55,204 nucleotides of DNA from Methylotenera sp. (GCA_017880905.1 JADGRO010000042.1:1-55204); one strand, 5' to 3'. Counted from the stretch's first letter, positions 28,356 to 36,885 are shown. The notes: generated by a model from the sequence alone, not told the origin. Translations and numbers: made by a program.

Positions 28356-29720
28356 TTAACCGTCTATTTGAATTGCTTGCGGAATATTAATATAAATCGT
28401 CGTACCCATATTTGTAGCGCCCTGTTTACCATCAAGCTCGGAATCCACATTAAAACTACCCTTAAAGCCTTGCACACGCTCGCGCATACCGAGTAAACCA
28501 AAATGGCTGGATTGGTCTACATCATTAATATCCATGCCACGTCCATCGTCTTTTATAGTGAGCTGTAATGCACCCGTTTTGGTGGTCTCCAGCTTAATCT
28601 CGATATTTTTCGCCGCCGCATGTTTAATGGCATTGTTGATCGCTTCTTGCACGATGCGATAAATATTAATATTCAAGCTCTCACCCAGCGCATCGAGTTT
28701 ACCCGCCAAATGCAGACTGATATTCAAGTCTGGATATTGGTTTTGCACACTATTAACAGTATCGCGCAGGGTCTCGCCTAATCCAAAATTATCCAGTGAG
28801 CCAGGCCTAAGCTGTCGAATAATATCGTGCATACCATCGTAGATATGATTTGCTGCGGCGACAATAGTTTGCGCATTAGCTGCAATTTCTGGTGATTTTT
28901 TCTTGGTTTTATTAGCAATTGCCACTGCAAAGGTTTTAACCGCCGTTACGTATTGACCAAGTTCATCATGCAGCTCGCGCGCCAAGCTTCTGCGCTCATC
29001 CTCAATATGGCTTTGTATTAGCGCCGTTAATTGACGATTTTCTTCCAACTGTCGCTCAGCCGCTAGAGATTCTGCCATGCGGTTCAAACTATGTCCAATT
29101 CGCTCGAATTCGGGTAAATCAAAACTGGGCAAACGTGGCGTTAAATCGCCCTGCTCCATCTTGTTGATAGCTTTTAATATCGGCTGCAAGGGTTGCAACC
29201 AATGACCTAGCATCCAATACACAGTCAGATTTAACAACACAAAAAATGCCGCACCGATAATCATCAAATGCTGCATTTTACCCCACGCCTCGCGGATTGC
29301 CCCTGAAGGATTAGGCTCTACCACCAACTTGCCATAATGAATAAAACGCGTCACTGATTTTTCGTGCGGATTCAGCGCGTCAGAAAACCACTGTGGGGGA
29401 ATCTCATTAGTTTGGTACTTTGAAGGCGGTGAATGGAATATCAAATTGCCGCGAATATCGTACAAATAAATCTCGTTACCGCGCACATGGCCAAGCTGCA
29501 CCAAAAAGCGGTGTATCACATCGTGTGTAAAACCCCCATCATAATTTTGGGTAGAACTTACAATCACTGTATCTAGCAACTGCACAGTGACGCGGGTAGC
29601 GGCTTCTACCCCTTCTTGGATAGAGGTTTTAGTACCGTTAAAATTCACATAGCCTACCGCCAGCATAAACAGCAGCAACAATGCGGTAATCAGTAAATTA
29701 AGACGTAGGCGTAGGCTCAT
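28356..29720 (-). CDS. NarX/DegS-type sensor histidine kinase
   Basis: A 454-residue inner-membrane kinase. TM1 about 9-26, periplasmic sensor about 27-150, TM2 about 152-171, HAMP about 172-225, HisKA_3 dimerisation domain with phospho-acceptor H251 in SLARELHDELGQYV, then the ATPase domain with N-box EAINNAIKHA, DDGRGMD and GLLGMRERV. The HisKA_3 type matches the NarL-type partner downstream. The ligand of the periplasmic domain is unknown. PPK2 lies 5 bp upstream in the same direction, so a polyphosphate enzyme and a signalling pair may share a transcript. Confidence 0.94.
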   Translation of the reverse strand: MSLRLRLNLLITALLLLFMLAVGYVNFNGTKTSIQEGVEAATRVTVQLLDTVIVSSTQNYDGGFTHDVIHRFLVQLGHVRGNEIYLYDIRGNLIFHSPPSKYQTNEIPPQWFSDALNPHEKSVTRFIHYGKLVVEPNPSGAIREAWGKMQHLMIIGAAFFVLLNLTVYWMLGHWLQPLQPILKAINKMEQGDLTPRLPSFDLPEFERIGHSLNRMAESLAAERQLEENRQLTALIQSHIEDERRSLARELHDELGQYVTAVKTFAVAIANKTKKKSPEIAANAQTIVAAANHIYDGMHDIIRQLRPGSLDNFGLGETLRDTVNSVQNQYPDLNISLHLAGKLDALGESLNINIYRIVQEAINNAIKHAAAKNIEIKLETTKTGALQLTIKDDGRGMDINDVDQSSHFGLLGMRERVQGFKGSFNVDSELDGKQGATNMGTTIYINIPQAIQIDG

Positions 29721-29725
29721 TTATT

Positions 29726-30541
29726 TTAATCAGCAATTTTAATCGATTTAAATTCAGGTGGTACAGGTGGATAAGCCAGTTTCAAGCCCTTAAGTGCGTT
29801 TAAAAGCAACTTAGAGATCAACAGGTTACGATTGGTTTTAGAGTCAGCCGGCACCACGTACCAAGGCGCATAGGTGGTGCTGGTTGCACTTATGGCGTTC
29901 TCGTAAGCAATCATGTACTTAGGCCACAAATCCCGCTCTTTTAGGTCATTCGGGTTAAATTTCCAAGTTTTAGTCGGGTCGTTCAGCCTATCTTGCAGCC
30001 GTATTTTTTGTTCAGCTTTTGAAATATGCAAATAGCATTTTACAATCACCGTGCCTGTTTCTGTGAGCATACGCTCAAACTCGTTTATTTGCGCATAGCG
30101 GCGCTTACATTCTGCATCATCTATCCAATCGTGCACTTTCACAATCAGCACATCTTCATAATGGCTACGATTAAAAATCACAATCTCGCCCTTTTGCGGC
30201 ACTTGTTGGTGCGCACGCCACAAATAATCGTGCGCTAACTCATCTTCGGTTGGACCTCTAAAATTGGCCAAACGAATACCCAGCGGATCGCACGCACTAA
30301 ATACATGCCGCACTGTGCCATCCTTACCGCTGGCATCCATGCCTTGCAAAATCAGCAAAATTTTGTGCTTATTTTGCGCATATAAAATATCCTGCAAGGT
30401 GTTTATTTCAATCGCCAGCTTTTCAAGCTCTAGCGCATTTTGCTCTTTAGTACCAGAACGCTCAGACTTATCGCTAGACTTGATTGATTTGAATGAAAAA
30501 CTGGATTTTGGCTTAACAAGGTATTGATCTAAATTGGCCAT
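29726..30541 (-). CDS. Polyphosphate kinase 2 family protein
   Basis: A 271-residue P-loop phosphotransferase that moves phosphate between polyphosphate and nucleotides. Walker A GMDASGKDG at 67-75, the FRGPTEDELAHDYLWR block, Walker B FNRSHYED at 123-130, and the lid-region arginines near RLQDRLNDPTKTWKFNPNDL. It is close in length to single-domain PPK2 enzymes that phosphorylate AMP or ADP; the sequence alone does not settle the class. The gene borders the integron cassette region, and its 5' end is the left boundary of the accessory island. Confidence 0.9.
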   Translation of the reverse strand: MANLDQYLVKPKSSFSFKSIKSSDKSERSGTKEQNALELEKLAIEINTLQDILYAQNKHKILLILQGMDASGKDGTVRHVFSACDPLGIRLANFRGPTEDELAHDYLWRAHQQVPQKGEIVIFNRSHYEDVLIVKVHDWIDDAECKRRYAQINEFERMLTETGTVIVKCYLHISKAEQKIRLQDRLNDPTKTWKFNPNDLKERDLWPKYMIAYENAISATSTTYAPWYVVPADSKTNRNLLISKLLLNALKGLKLAYPPVPPEFKSIKIAD

Positions 30542-30592
30542 GATTCATCTTTCTAACAATAATGCTAATTTAACACATAAATTTACAGCGAG

Positions 30593-30734
30593 CATGCGGC
30601 TTGCGCCCTCACGTAATTCAATCTATTCTACGCATATCTTGTATTATTTCGATACTGACCCCTTTAATTTCAAAACTAGCTTTAGTGAATTAGACAAAGT
30701 GATAAGTGAATATGAGCCTGATAATCAACCCTAA
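30593..30734 (+). pseudogene. 3' remnant of a gene-cassette ORF in front of attC-1
   Basis: A plus-strand frame ends NFKTSFSELDKVISEYEPD-NQP, with its TAA inside the left core site of attC-1, which is how cassette genes typically end. The last 35 or so codons look protein-like. The upstream part runs into the start of the ppk2 gene on the other strand and has no ribosome site. I read this as the end of a cassette gene whose 5' part was lost at the island boundary. The protein family is not recognisable. Confidence 0.45.
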
Positions 30735-30788
30735 CCCATCATTCAAGCGGGACGCGCTAAAGCGCGCCCCTTCCTTCAGACGTTAGAG
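30729..30788 (+). other. attC recombination site 1 (60 bp)
   Basis: Left core CCCTAAC (30729-30735) and right core GTTAGAG (30782-30788) are inverted, 60 bp end to end, the size of the classical 59-base element. Between them ATTCAAGC and CTTCAGAC mark the inner boxes, and GGGACGCGCT (30749-30758) pairs with AGCGCGCCCC (30761-30770) with one mismatch and a 2-base loop. The next cassette ORF starts 8 bp after the right core. Confidence 0.85.
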
Positions 30789-30795
30789 CTAAATC

Positions 30796-31338
30796 ATGTC
30801 CAATACCACTGTCGTCCCTCCTCGACCAATTCAATTCCAAAAAGCGATGGTTTTCATTGACGGTACGAATCTTTTCCACCGGCTTGCCGGGGCAAAGTTA
30901 CGACTAAATTCCATTCCTGGACTTTACCAACACGTTGCACAAGGCCGCCAAATAGTGCGAGCCTATCTATACACCTCGGCTCCCCACTACGAGAAAGCAG
31001 AGCAAGTCCACGGCAAAGATGTTTTCAAAGATGTCCGCGTTGTATTGGGAGATGCCATTCCGCGTTCTGGCGGCAACTTCAAAGAGAAGGGCGTGGATGC
31101 ATTGCTTGTCGCAGACCTCATCTACCATGCAGCAGCGAAAAATTACGACTATGCTATTTTGATTAGTACCGACCAAGACTTCGCAAGAGCGCTAAAACGT
31201 GTAGAGGATTTTGGCTGTCGAACAGCCGATATCTCCATAGGCGCTCGAGCCCCTGACCTATTGCGCCAGTCCTGTGACGACCTGTTCGAAATTGATGACA
31301 AAACACTTATCGAAAAAGGTTGGGCGTCACAGCTCTAA
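30796..31338 (+). CDS. NYN-domain (LabA/DUF88-like) putative ribonuclease, cassette gene
   Basis: A 180-residue protein of the PIN-like NYN fold. The acidic metal-binding set is complete: D22 in MVFIDGTNLFHRL, D101 in KGVDALLVADL, and D126/D128 in ISTDQDFARAL. Most proteins with this set are metal-dependent RNases or RNA-processing enzymes. The ATG lies 8 bp after the attC-1 core and the TAA is inside attC-2, so this is a self-contained cassette. No clear Shine-Dalgarno is present. A role in RNA decay, phage defence or toxin activity is possible but is inference. Confidence 0.85.
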   Translation: MSNTTVVPPRPIQFQKAMVFIDGTNLFHRLAGAKLRLNSIPGLYQHVAQGRQIVRAYLYTSAPHYEKAEQVHGKDVFKDVRVVLGDAIPRSGGNFKEKGVDALLVADLIYHAAAKNYDYAILISTDQDFARALKRVEDFGCRTADISIGARAPDLLRQSCDDLFEIDDKTLIEKGWASQL

Positions 31339-31418
31339 CATGGCAGGCGAGAGGATCGCCAAAAGCTGCGCTTTTGGTTCCCTCGCTACGCTCGGCGCCC
31401 CTCACTTCTACGTTAGGC
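31333..31418 (+). other. attC recombination site 2 (86 bp)
   Basis: Left core CTCTAAC (31333-31339, containing the TAA of the NYN gene) and right core GTTAGGC (31412-31418) are inverted. The centre holds the perfect stem CCAAAAGC (31359-31366) and GCTTTTGG (31370-31377) around TGC, flanked by GAGAGG and CCCTC. The size is within the attC range. Confidence 0.8.
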
Positions 31419-31464
31419 GTATGCGGCACCGCCTTTAAATGCCACAACAAAAGGAGACCATCAC

Positions 31465-31770
31465 ATGAAAATGTTACTTACAGTCGAATTCCCACTTGAG
31501 CCTTTCAATTCGCTCGTCAGAAGCGGAAAGGCGGGTGAGATCATTGGGCGTATCCTCGAAACAATCAAGCCGGAGACGGCCTACTTCATGGAGCAAGACG
31601 GAAAACGCGGCGGAATCTTCGTGATTAACGTACAAACCTCGTCGGATGTGCCTTCCTTTGCAGAGCCCTTCTTTCTCAACTTTCAGGCCAGTTGTAAATT
31701 TCGCATTCTGATGAGCCCGGAGGACTTACAAAAGTCTGGCTTGGATGAACTCGGCAAAAAGTGGGGGTGA
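31465..31770 (+). CDS. Small cassette-encoded protein of unknown function (101 aa)
   Basis: The ATG follows a strong AAAGGAG with 8 bases spacing. The product starts MKMLLTVEFPLEPFNSLVR and ends KSGLDELGKKWG. Its pattern of two strand-helix-strand units (with GGIFVINVQ) suggests a small alpha/beta ferredoxin-like barrel. Similar proteins in environmental genomes are sometimes labelled 'panthothenate synthetase', which I consider unsupported. The stop lies 5 bp before the third attC left core, so it is the gene of cassette 2. Function unknown. Confidence 0.75.
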   Translation: MKMLLTVEFPLEPFNSLVRSGKAGEIIGRILETIKPETAYFMEQDGKRGGIFVINVQTSSDVPSFAEPFFLNFQASCKFRILMSPEDLQKSGLDELGKKWG

Positions 31771-31775
31771 AATTC

Positions 31776-31800
31776 GCCTAACCCTGTGCTCAAGTGGGAA
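31776..31800 (+). other. Half attC site (left part only)
   Basis: GCCTAAC (31776-31782) followed by CCTGTGCTCAAG is the left half of a typical attC (core plus inner box). I find no matching right half (TTGAGC...GTTAGGC) before the DUF2141 gene or in the 130 bp after it. The site was probably cut by the event that joined the array to the following DNA. Confidence 0.6.
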
Positions 31801-31814
31801 TTGTGAGGAAGATC

Positions 31815-32333
31815 ATGAATGAGTCAACCATTTGGAGGCCTGCAGTGGCCTCCACAGTCAAGAATCGGGGGATGCGGATCCCCATAGGAGTTCAATGCAT
31901 AGCATTGTGTGCAGCGCTGGTGTTTGCAGTCCGTCCCGCCATCACCTTTGCCCAATCACCATGCCCCGGAATTCATGTGCAGGTTCTGGACATTAGAAAC
32001 AGCACGGGAACCGTAGCTTGCGCGCTTTTCGAATCGCCGGAGGGGTTTCCTTATAACTATCTGCGCTTCGCAACCAATATTATGGTAATAAAAATTCGTG
32101 CTACGCAGGCACGTTGCGACTTTGAAGACATCCCGCCGGGCACGTATGCGCTTGCCATTATTCATGATGAAAATATGAACGGCAAACTTGACGCTAACTT
32201 GCTGGGGATTCCAAAGGAAGGCTACGGTTTTTCAAACGATGTAAAAGTGGTACTCGGCGCACCTTCGTTCCATGCCGCCAGCTTCCCATACGACGGGCAA
32301 AACCTGGATATGACGATCAGCTTGCATTACTGA
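31815..32333 (+). CDS. Exported DUF2141 family protein
   Basis: From the ATG at 31815 (GAGGAAG four bases upstream) the protein has a long basic N-region, a hydrophobic signal segment (MRIPIGVQCIALCAALVFAV) and a probable cleavage after TFAQS. The mature part is a DUF2141 beta-sandwich with CALFESPEGFP, FEDIPPGTYALAIIHDENMN-GKLD and GYGFSNDVKVVLGAPSF. The family is periplasmic or surface-exposed with unknown activity. The frame also extends to a GTG at 31794. Its base composition looks more GC-rich than the flanking core genes, consistent with arrival along with the cassette array. It has no attC of its own. Confidence 0.85.
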   Translation: MNESTIWRPAVASTVKNRGMRIPIGVQCIALCAALVFAVRPAITFAQSPCPGIHVQVLDIRNSTGTVACALFESPEGFPYNYLRFATNIMVIKIRATQARCDFEDIPPGTYALAIIHDENMNGKLDANLLGIPKEGYGFSNDVKVVLGAPSFHAASFPYDGQNLDMTISLHY

Positions 32334-32466
32334 GTGCTGGTTGCTTGTATGGTGCCGCTACTATTGGTAAAAAATCCTGTTTATTCAAGCCCTCCCCGCC
32401 GCGATTGGGCTTATTCTTTTGCTGATGTAAATTGCTTGAAATTTCAATTGGTTTTAAACTAGTAGC

Positions 32467-33096
32467 ATGAAAACCACCTTTATTTTATCTTCCGCGCTCG
32501 CCATACACGCCGCCATTGTTGCACATGAGGCCGATATCGAATCGCTAGACCGCGCCATTGGCGATGGCGACCATTACATCAATATCAAACGTGCCAGTGA
32601 AGTAATCGCAGGCATGTATAACGAGCTTGTGCCTTTACCCCCAGATGAAGTGTTGCAAAAAATAGGTACCAAGCTGTTAAGCAGTATTGGCGGGGCTTCT
32701 GGCGTGCTATTTGCAAGTTTTTTTATGGAAATGGCAAAAGTAGCTAAAATAAATGGCACTAATAATAAGCTTGAAATCGCCGCTGCTTTTGCCGCAGGCG
32801 TGCAGGCTATTGTGCAGCGCGGCAAAGCAACTGTCGGCGAAAAAACCATGCTGGATGTGTTAATCCCGGTTTCAACGACATTTACACTCTCCGCCGCTGC
32901 TGGCAAAACTACAGCAGAAATCTGCCAGGCGCTTAAAGACGCTGCTGATATAGGTTTAGAATCTACCCGCGCCATGATTGCTACAAAAGGCCGTGCAGTG
33001 GGCTTGGGCGAGCGCGGCATTGGCCATTTAGACCCAGGTGCAAAAAGTTGCCAGGTGATGATTCACGCGGTATGTAACTTGATTTTGAAAGACTAA
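32467..33096 (+). CDS. dhaL: Dihydroxyacetone kinase subunit DhaL
   Basis: ADP-binding subunit of dihydroxyacetone kinase. 209 residues. The nucleotide/Mg-binding aspartates lie in LDRAIGDGDHYINIKR, and other family blocks are SIGGASGVLFASFFMEMA and GEKTMLDVL. In PTS-type systems DhaL holds ADP permanently and is rephosphorylated by DhaM. Neither DhaM nor other PTS genes are seen here. It precedes dhaK by 21 bp; the order L-K is the reverse of the E. coli operon. Confidence 0.93.
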   Translation: MKTTFILSSALAIHAAIVAHEADIESLDRAIGDGDHYINIKRASEVIAGMYNELVPLPPDEVLQKIGTKLLSSIGGASGVLFASFFMEMAKVAKINGTNNKLEIAAAFAAGVQAIVQRGKATVGEKTMLDVLIPVSTTFTLSAAAGKTTAEICQALKDAADIGLESTRAMIATKGRAVGLGERGIGHLDPGAKSCQVMIHAVCNLILKD

Positions 33097-33117
33097 TTTA
33101 AATTAAAGATAGGTCTG

Positions 33118-34122
33118 ATGAAAAAATTTATCAACAAAGTGGATGATATTTTGACCGAGAGTCTTTCTGGTTTTGCATTAGCACACAATGATTTGGTCAG
33201 TTTACACCTCGACCCCAACTTTTTAACGCGTAAACAATTAGCCCAAAATAAAGTTGCCATTATCTCCGGCGGCGGCTCCGGGCATGAGCCTTTGCATGCA
33301 GGTTACATCGGCTACGGTATGCTCGATGCCGCCTGCCCGGGCCATGTATTCAGCTCGCCCACGCCAGACCAAATGCTGGCTGCAGCAGAGGCGGTACACA
33401 CTAACAAAGGCATTTTGTTTATCGTCAAAAACTATGCCGGCGATGTAATGAATTTTGAAATGGCAGGTGAAATGTTGGCAGTTGGACATGCGACTGTACT
33501 CACCAGCGACGATTGCGCCGTGATTAACAGCACCTACACCACTGGCCGCCGCGGCGTAGCAGGGACAGTGATTGTAGAAAAATGTGTTGGCAGCTTGGCA
33601 GAAACGGGTGCCAGCTTACAAGCCTGCAAAGCATTAGGTGACAAGGTAAATAGCCGCACCGCCAGCATTGGCGTAGCTTTAACCAGCTGCACCGTGCCTG
33701 CCGCCGGCCGACCCACTTTTGATATTGGCGACAATGAGCTTGAAATGGGCGTGGGTATTCATGGGGAGCCGGGGCGTAGACGTGAAGCCATGCGCGAGGC
33801 AGATGCGATTGTAAAAGATATGATCGACGCCATTTTGGCCGACTTTACATCTAGAAATCTGGGGCCCACCAAGAATAGTGAAGTTTTATTGCTCGTGAAT
33901 GGACTCGGTGCAACCCCGCTGATGGAGCTCTATCTCATCTACAATACCGCCGCGAAACTACTCGTCGATGCGGGCCTAAATGTCACCCGCAGTTTAGTAG
34001 GCAACTACACCACGGCTATTGATATGGCGGGCGCTTCAATTACCGCATGCCTGCTGGATGATGAAATCAAACAACATTGGGATAGCCCGGTGCATACACC
34101 TGCGTTACGCTGGGGTTGCTAA
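33118..34122 (+). CDS. dhaK: Dihydroxyacetone kinase subunit DhaK
   Basis: Substrate-binding subunit that holds dihydroxyacetone through a histidine hemiaminal. 334 residues. IISGGGSGHEPLHAGYIG at about 43-60, the LFIVKNYAGDVMNF block, and the active-site histidine in MGVGIHGEPGRRRE (about 219). Length and lack of a fused DhaL domain make it the two-protein type. In a methylotroph it could link dihydroxyacetone to triose phosphate metabolism (inference). Its last 18 bp overlap the end of glnE, which is convergent. Confidence 0.94.
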   Translation: MKKFINKVDDILTESLSGFALAHNDLVSLHLDPNFLTRKQLAQNKVAIISGGGSGHEPLHAGYIGYGMLDAACPGHVFSSPTPDQMLAAAEAVHTNKGILFIVKNYAGDVMNFEMAGEMLAVGHATVLTSDDCAVINSTYTTGRRGVAGTVIVEKCVGSLAETGASLQACKALGDKVNSRTASIGVALTSCTVPAAGRPTFDIGDNELEMGVGIHGEPGRRREAMREADAIVKDMIDAILADFTSRNLGPTKNSEVLLLVNGLGATPLMELYLIYNTAAKLLVDAGLNVTRSLVGNYTTAIDMAGASITACLLDDEIKQHWDSPVHTPALRWGC

Positions 34123-36885
34123 ATCGTTACCAAAAACGTCTTTCCAAAGCGTTATTACTACATTTTGGTACTGTCTAACTTCAATTAATTTTACTTTTGC
34201 TGCTTGCTCTTGCAGCTTAGTTGCATGAATAAGCTTGCGATATTCACGATAAGCATCGGCCGCTTTTTTTGCTAATTTTTTATCAATAATTTTTAACTCA
34301 CCTAACATACCCAACAAGCCAATATTACCAATATTTTCAGTAAGTTGCGGATATTTCCTTGCATGCGCTAGCACCAAATATTGCACGATAAATTCCACAT
34401 CAATTATGCCGCCAACACTGTGCTTAATATCAAAAAGATCAACGCTTAAACGCTGTGCCGTGCGCATCTTTTCACGCATGGCTATCACTTCTGTTTTCAG
34501 TTTTTGAGCATCGCGCGGCTGTGCTATCACTTCAATGCGAATTGTGTCAAACACCTTGCCAATATTGGCATCACCCGCTACAAACCGTGCTCGCGTAATA
34601 GCTTGATGCTCCCACACCCAAGCTTTATGAAGCTGGTAATCTCTAAACGCAGCCACACTACTCACCAGCAAGCCACTGTTGCCATCCGGGCGCAATTGTA
34701 AATCGGTTTCATATAACAAACCTGCACTGGTAAGGCTGTTAAACCAGCCATTGATGCGCTGCGCAAAGCGTGCATAATTTTCTGCTGCATTTTCATGCTC
34801 GTCGTCGTACAGGAAAATAATATCCAAATCAGACACGTAGCCTAGCTCTTTGCCACCCAATTTGCCATAGCCAATCACTGCAAATTTTGGCGTTTCACGA
34901 TGCTTAAATTTGAGCGATTGCCAAATCACTTGCAGACTCACCTGCAAAATCAAATCTGCCAATGCGCTTAAATAATCCGACAAAGTTTCTAATTTCAGCC
35001 TGCCGGCCACATCCTGCGCGGCAAAACGCAAAACGGCGGCGTGCTTAAAATGACGCATGGCATCCATTTGTGCCTCTGTGTCATTTTGCAAATCCTGCAT
35101 TTTTTTGCTTAGCTCCGCCTGCAGTTTGGCAAAATCTGGCGCGGCGTATAGCGTTTGCGTGTCTAATAACTCATCTAGCAATACGGGGTGCGCTGTTAAA
35201 TACTGCGCCAACCAAGGGCTGGCAGCGCATAGCTGAATGACCAAATGCAAGGCTTCGGGAAACTCAGCCAATAAAGCCAGATAACTGGCACGGCGACAAA
35301 TATTTTCGAGCAGAATAATGGTTCTTAATAACGCGACATCTGCGTTTTTTGTCAGCGCGGATTGCCGAATCACCAGTGGCATTAAGCGATCAAAACGTTG
35401 ACGACTCAACTCGGGTAATTGCTGATATCGGTTGCTGTTACGCAGCATATGTAGCCGCATAAAAGTTTGTTCAGCATCGCAAAACCCCGCTTTATATAAA
35501 GCTTTCAGAGCAGTTTCTTTTTCGAATGAACCTTGCCAAATAGCAGTTTCTGTCAGGTTTTCTGGTATGTCATCAAGTTGATTTTTGTCGTTAAAAGTCG
35601 CATCAAAATGTGCAGCAACACGTTGTCGATGCACATTTAGCTGACTTAAAAGCGCGTTCCACCCTTTGCTTTCATCTTGGGCAAAATTCATGGCCTTAGC
35701 AATACGCGCTTTTGCCTCATCCGACTTAGGTAAATCTTGCGTTTGCTGATCTTCCATATACATTAATCTGTGCTCTAAATTACGCAGAAAAATGTAAGCT
35801 TCTGTTAATTCTTTCACCACGTTTTCTTGCAATAAACCTTTTTTTTTCAATAGCCTAAGTACTTCTAAGGTTGGTTTGATTTGCAAACTTGCATCTTGAC
35901 CGCCACGAATCAGCTGAAACACTTGTGCGATAAATTCAATCTCGCGTATGCCACCACGACCCAGTTTAATATTGTCTTGCTGCCCTTTTTGCGTCACATC
36001 GCGATGAATTTGCAATTTCAAATCACGCATGCTGGCAAGTGCATTAAAATCTAGATATTTTCTAAAAATAAACGGTTTTAAAAGTTTATTAATACTGGCC
36101 GCAGGTCCAGCAACCACGCGACCTTTAATCCAGGCATAACGCTCCCACTCGCGGCCGTTATTTTGATAATAGTCTTCAAGTGCATCCAGATTTGAAACCA
36201 AAACGCCCTCACTGCCAAACGGTCGCAAACGCATATCGACGCGGAAAACAAAACCATCTTCGGTCACTTCATCCAATGCAGAAATCACCTTTTTGCCCAG
36301 TTTGGTAAAAAAATCCTGGTTTGAAATTGCATTTTCGCCTAATATTCCTTGCGTCTCGCCCTCTTCTTCGTAAGCAAAAATCAAATCAATGTCAGACGAC
36401 ACATTCAACTCGCCACCGCCCAATTTCCCCATACCAATGATAATTAAATTCTGGTGCACGCCTTCTTCGCTTAAAGGCTTTCCGTATATGGCTTCCAGCC
36501 ATTTTTGATGATGTTCTGCAGTTGTAATTAATGCGACTTCGGCCAAATTTGTAATTGTTGTTACCACTTCGTTTAAATCTGCCAGACCGTTCAAATCACG
36601 ATACATCGTCCTTAAAATGATGCGTTGACGCAGTTGACGTAAGATTTTTTTTAAGGAATTCTCATCACTAATTTTTGCGCTGCCTAAAAATTGTTGCATG
36701 TCCGCAACTGCGTACAACTGCTGATGATTTTGTAGCAAATCGGCTAACAATGCTGCATCTTTTGATAACAACCGCGCAGCAAATAAACTGCATTCGGCCA
36801 AGCGTTTAATGCCTGCCGTAAAACTTACCGAGAAACTAGTGGTGGCGTGGTTTTCAGACAATAAATTATCCAGTGTAAGCATCAA
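34105..36885 (-). CDS. glnE: Bifunctional glutamine synthetase adenylyltransferase / adenylyl-removing enzyme
   Basis: Controls glutamine synthetase by adding or removing AMP in response to PII and glutamine. 926 residues, full length. Two nucleotidyltransferase domains are visible: the first with GMGKLGGGELNVSSDIDLIF (151-170), the second with GYGKLGGKELGYVSDLDIIF (about 674-693), joined by the helical regulatory domain. The genes at its 3' side (dhaK) converge and overlap it by 18 bp. It diverges from acs. Confidence 0.96.
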   Translation of the reverse strand: MMLTLDNLLSENHATTSFSVSFTAGIKRLAECSLFAARLLSKDAALLADLLQNHQQLYAVADMQQFLGSAKISDENSLKKILRQLRQRIILRTMYRDLNGLADLNEVVTTITNLAEVALITTAEHHQKWLEAIYGKPLSEEGVHQNLIIIGMGKLGGGELNVSSDIDLIFAYEEEGETQGILGENAISNQDFFTKLGKKVISALDEVTEDGFVFRVDMRLRPFGSEGVLVSNLDALEDYYQNNGREWERYAWIKGRVVAGPAASINKLLKPFIFRKYLDFNALASMRDLKLQIHRDVTQKGQQDNIKLGRGGIREIEFIAQVFQLIRGGQDASLQIKPTLEVLRLLKKKGLLQENVVKELTEAYIFLRNLEHRLMYMEDQQTQDLPKSDEAKARIAKAMNFAQDESKGWNALLSQLNVHRQRVAAHFDATFNDKNQLDDIPENLTETAIWQGSFEKETALKALYKAGFCDAEQTFMRLHMLRNSNRYQQLPELSRQRFDRLMPLVIRQSALTKNADVALLRTIILLENICRRASYLALLAEFPEALHLVIQLCAASPWLAQYLTAHPVLLDELLDTQTLYAAPDFAKLQAELSKKMQDLQNDTEAQMDAMRHFKHAAVLRFAAQDVAGRLKLETLSDYLSALADLILQVSLQVIWQSLKFKHRETPKFAVIGYGKLGGKELGYVSDLDIIFLYDDEHENAAENYARFAQRINGWFNSLTSAGLLYETDLQLRPDGNSGLLVSSVAAFRDYQLHKAWVWEHQAITRARFVAGDANIGKVFDTIRIEVIAQPRDAQKLKTEVIAMREKMRTAQRLSVDLFDIKHSVGGIIDVEFIVQYLVLAHARKYPQLTENIGNIGLLGMLGELKIIDKKLAKKAADAYREYRKLIHATKLQEQAAKVKLIEVRQYQNVVITLWKDVFGNDLATPA

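Larger units (their letters stand above)
30593..31800 (+). mobile_element. Integron-type gene cassette array lacking an integrase (CALIN-like)
   Basis: Three attC-type sites in one orientation (complete at 30729-30788 and 31333-31418, half at about 31776-31800) each follow a short ORF whose stop lies in or within a few bases of the left core site. Two whole cassettes (NYN protein; 101-residue protein) and one truncated cassette are visible. No tyrosine recombinase or attI site is in the window. This is the arrangement called a cluster of attC sites lacking an integrase. The segment interrupts the core gene order between ppk2 and dhaL and is more GC-rich at its right end. Confidence 0.8.

Noticed and set aside
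31800-31900. GGAGGCC/GGCCTCC inverted repeat as the missing right half of the third attC
   Set aside because: It lacks the GTTRRRY core, and its arms do not match the left half at 31776-31800.
30500-32470. Integron integrase or transposase gene near the cassette array
   Set aside because: All frames in this stretch were read; none shows a tyrosine-recombinase, DDE or serine-recombinase signature.
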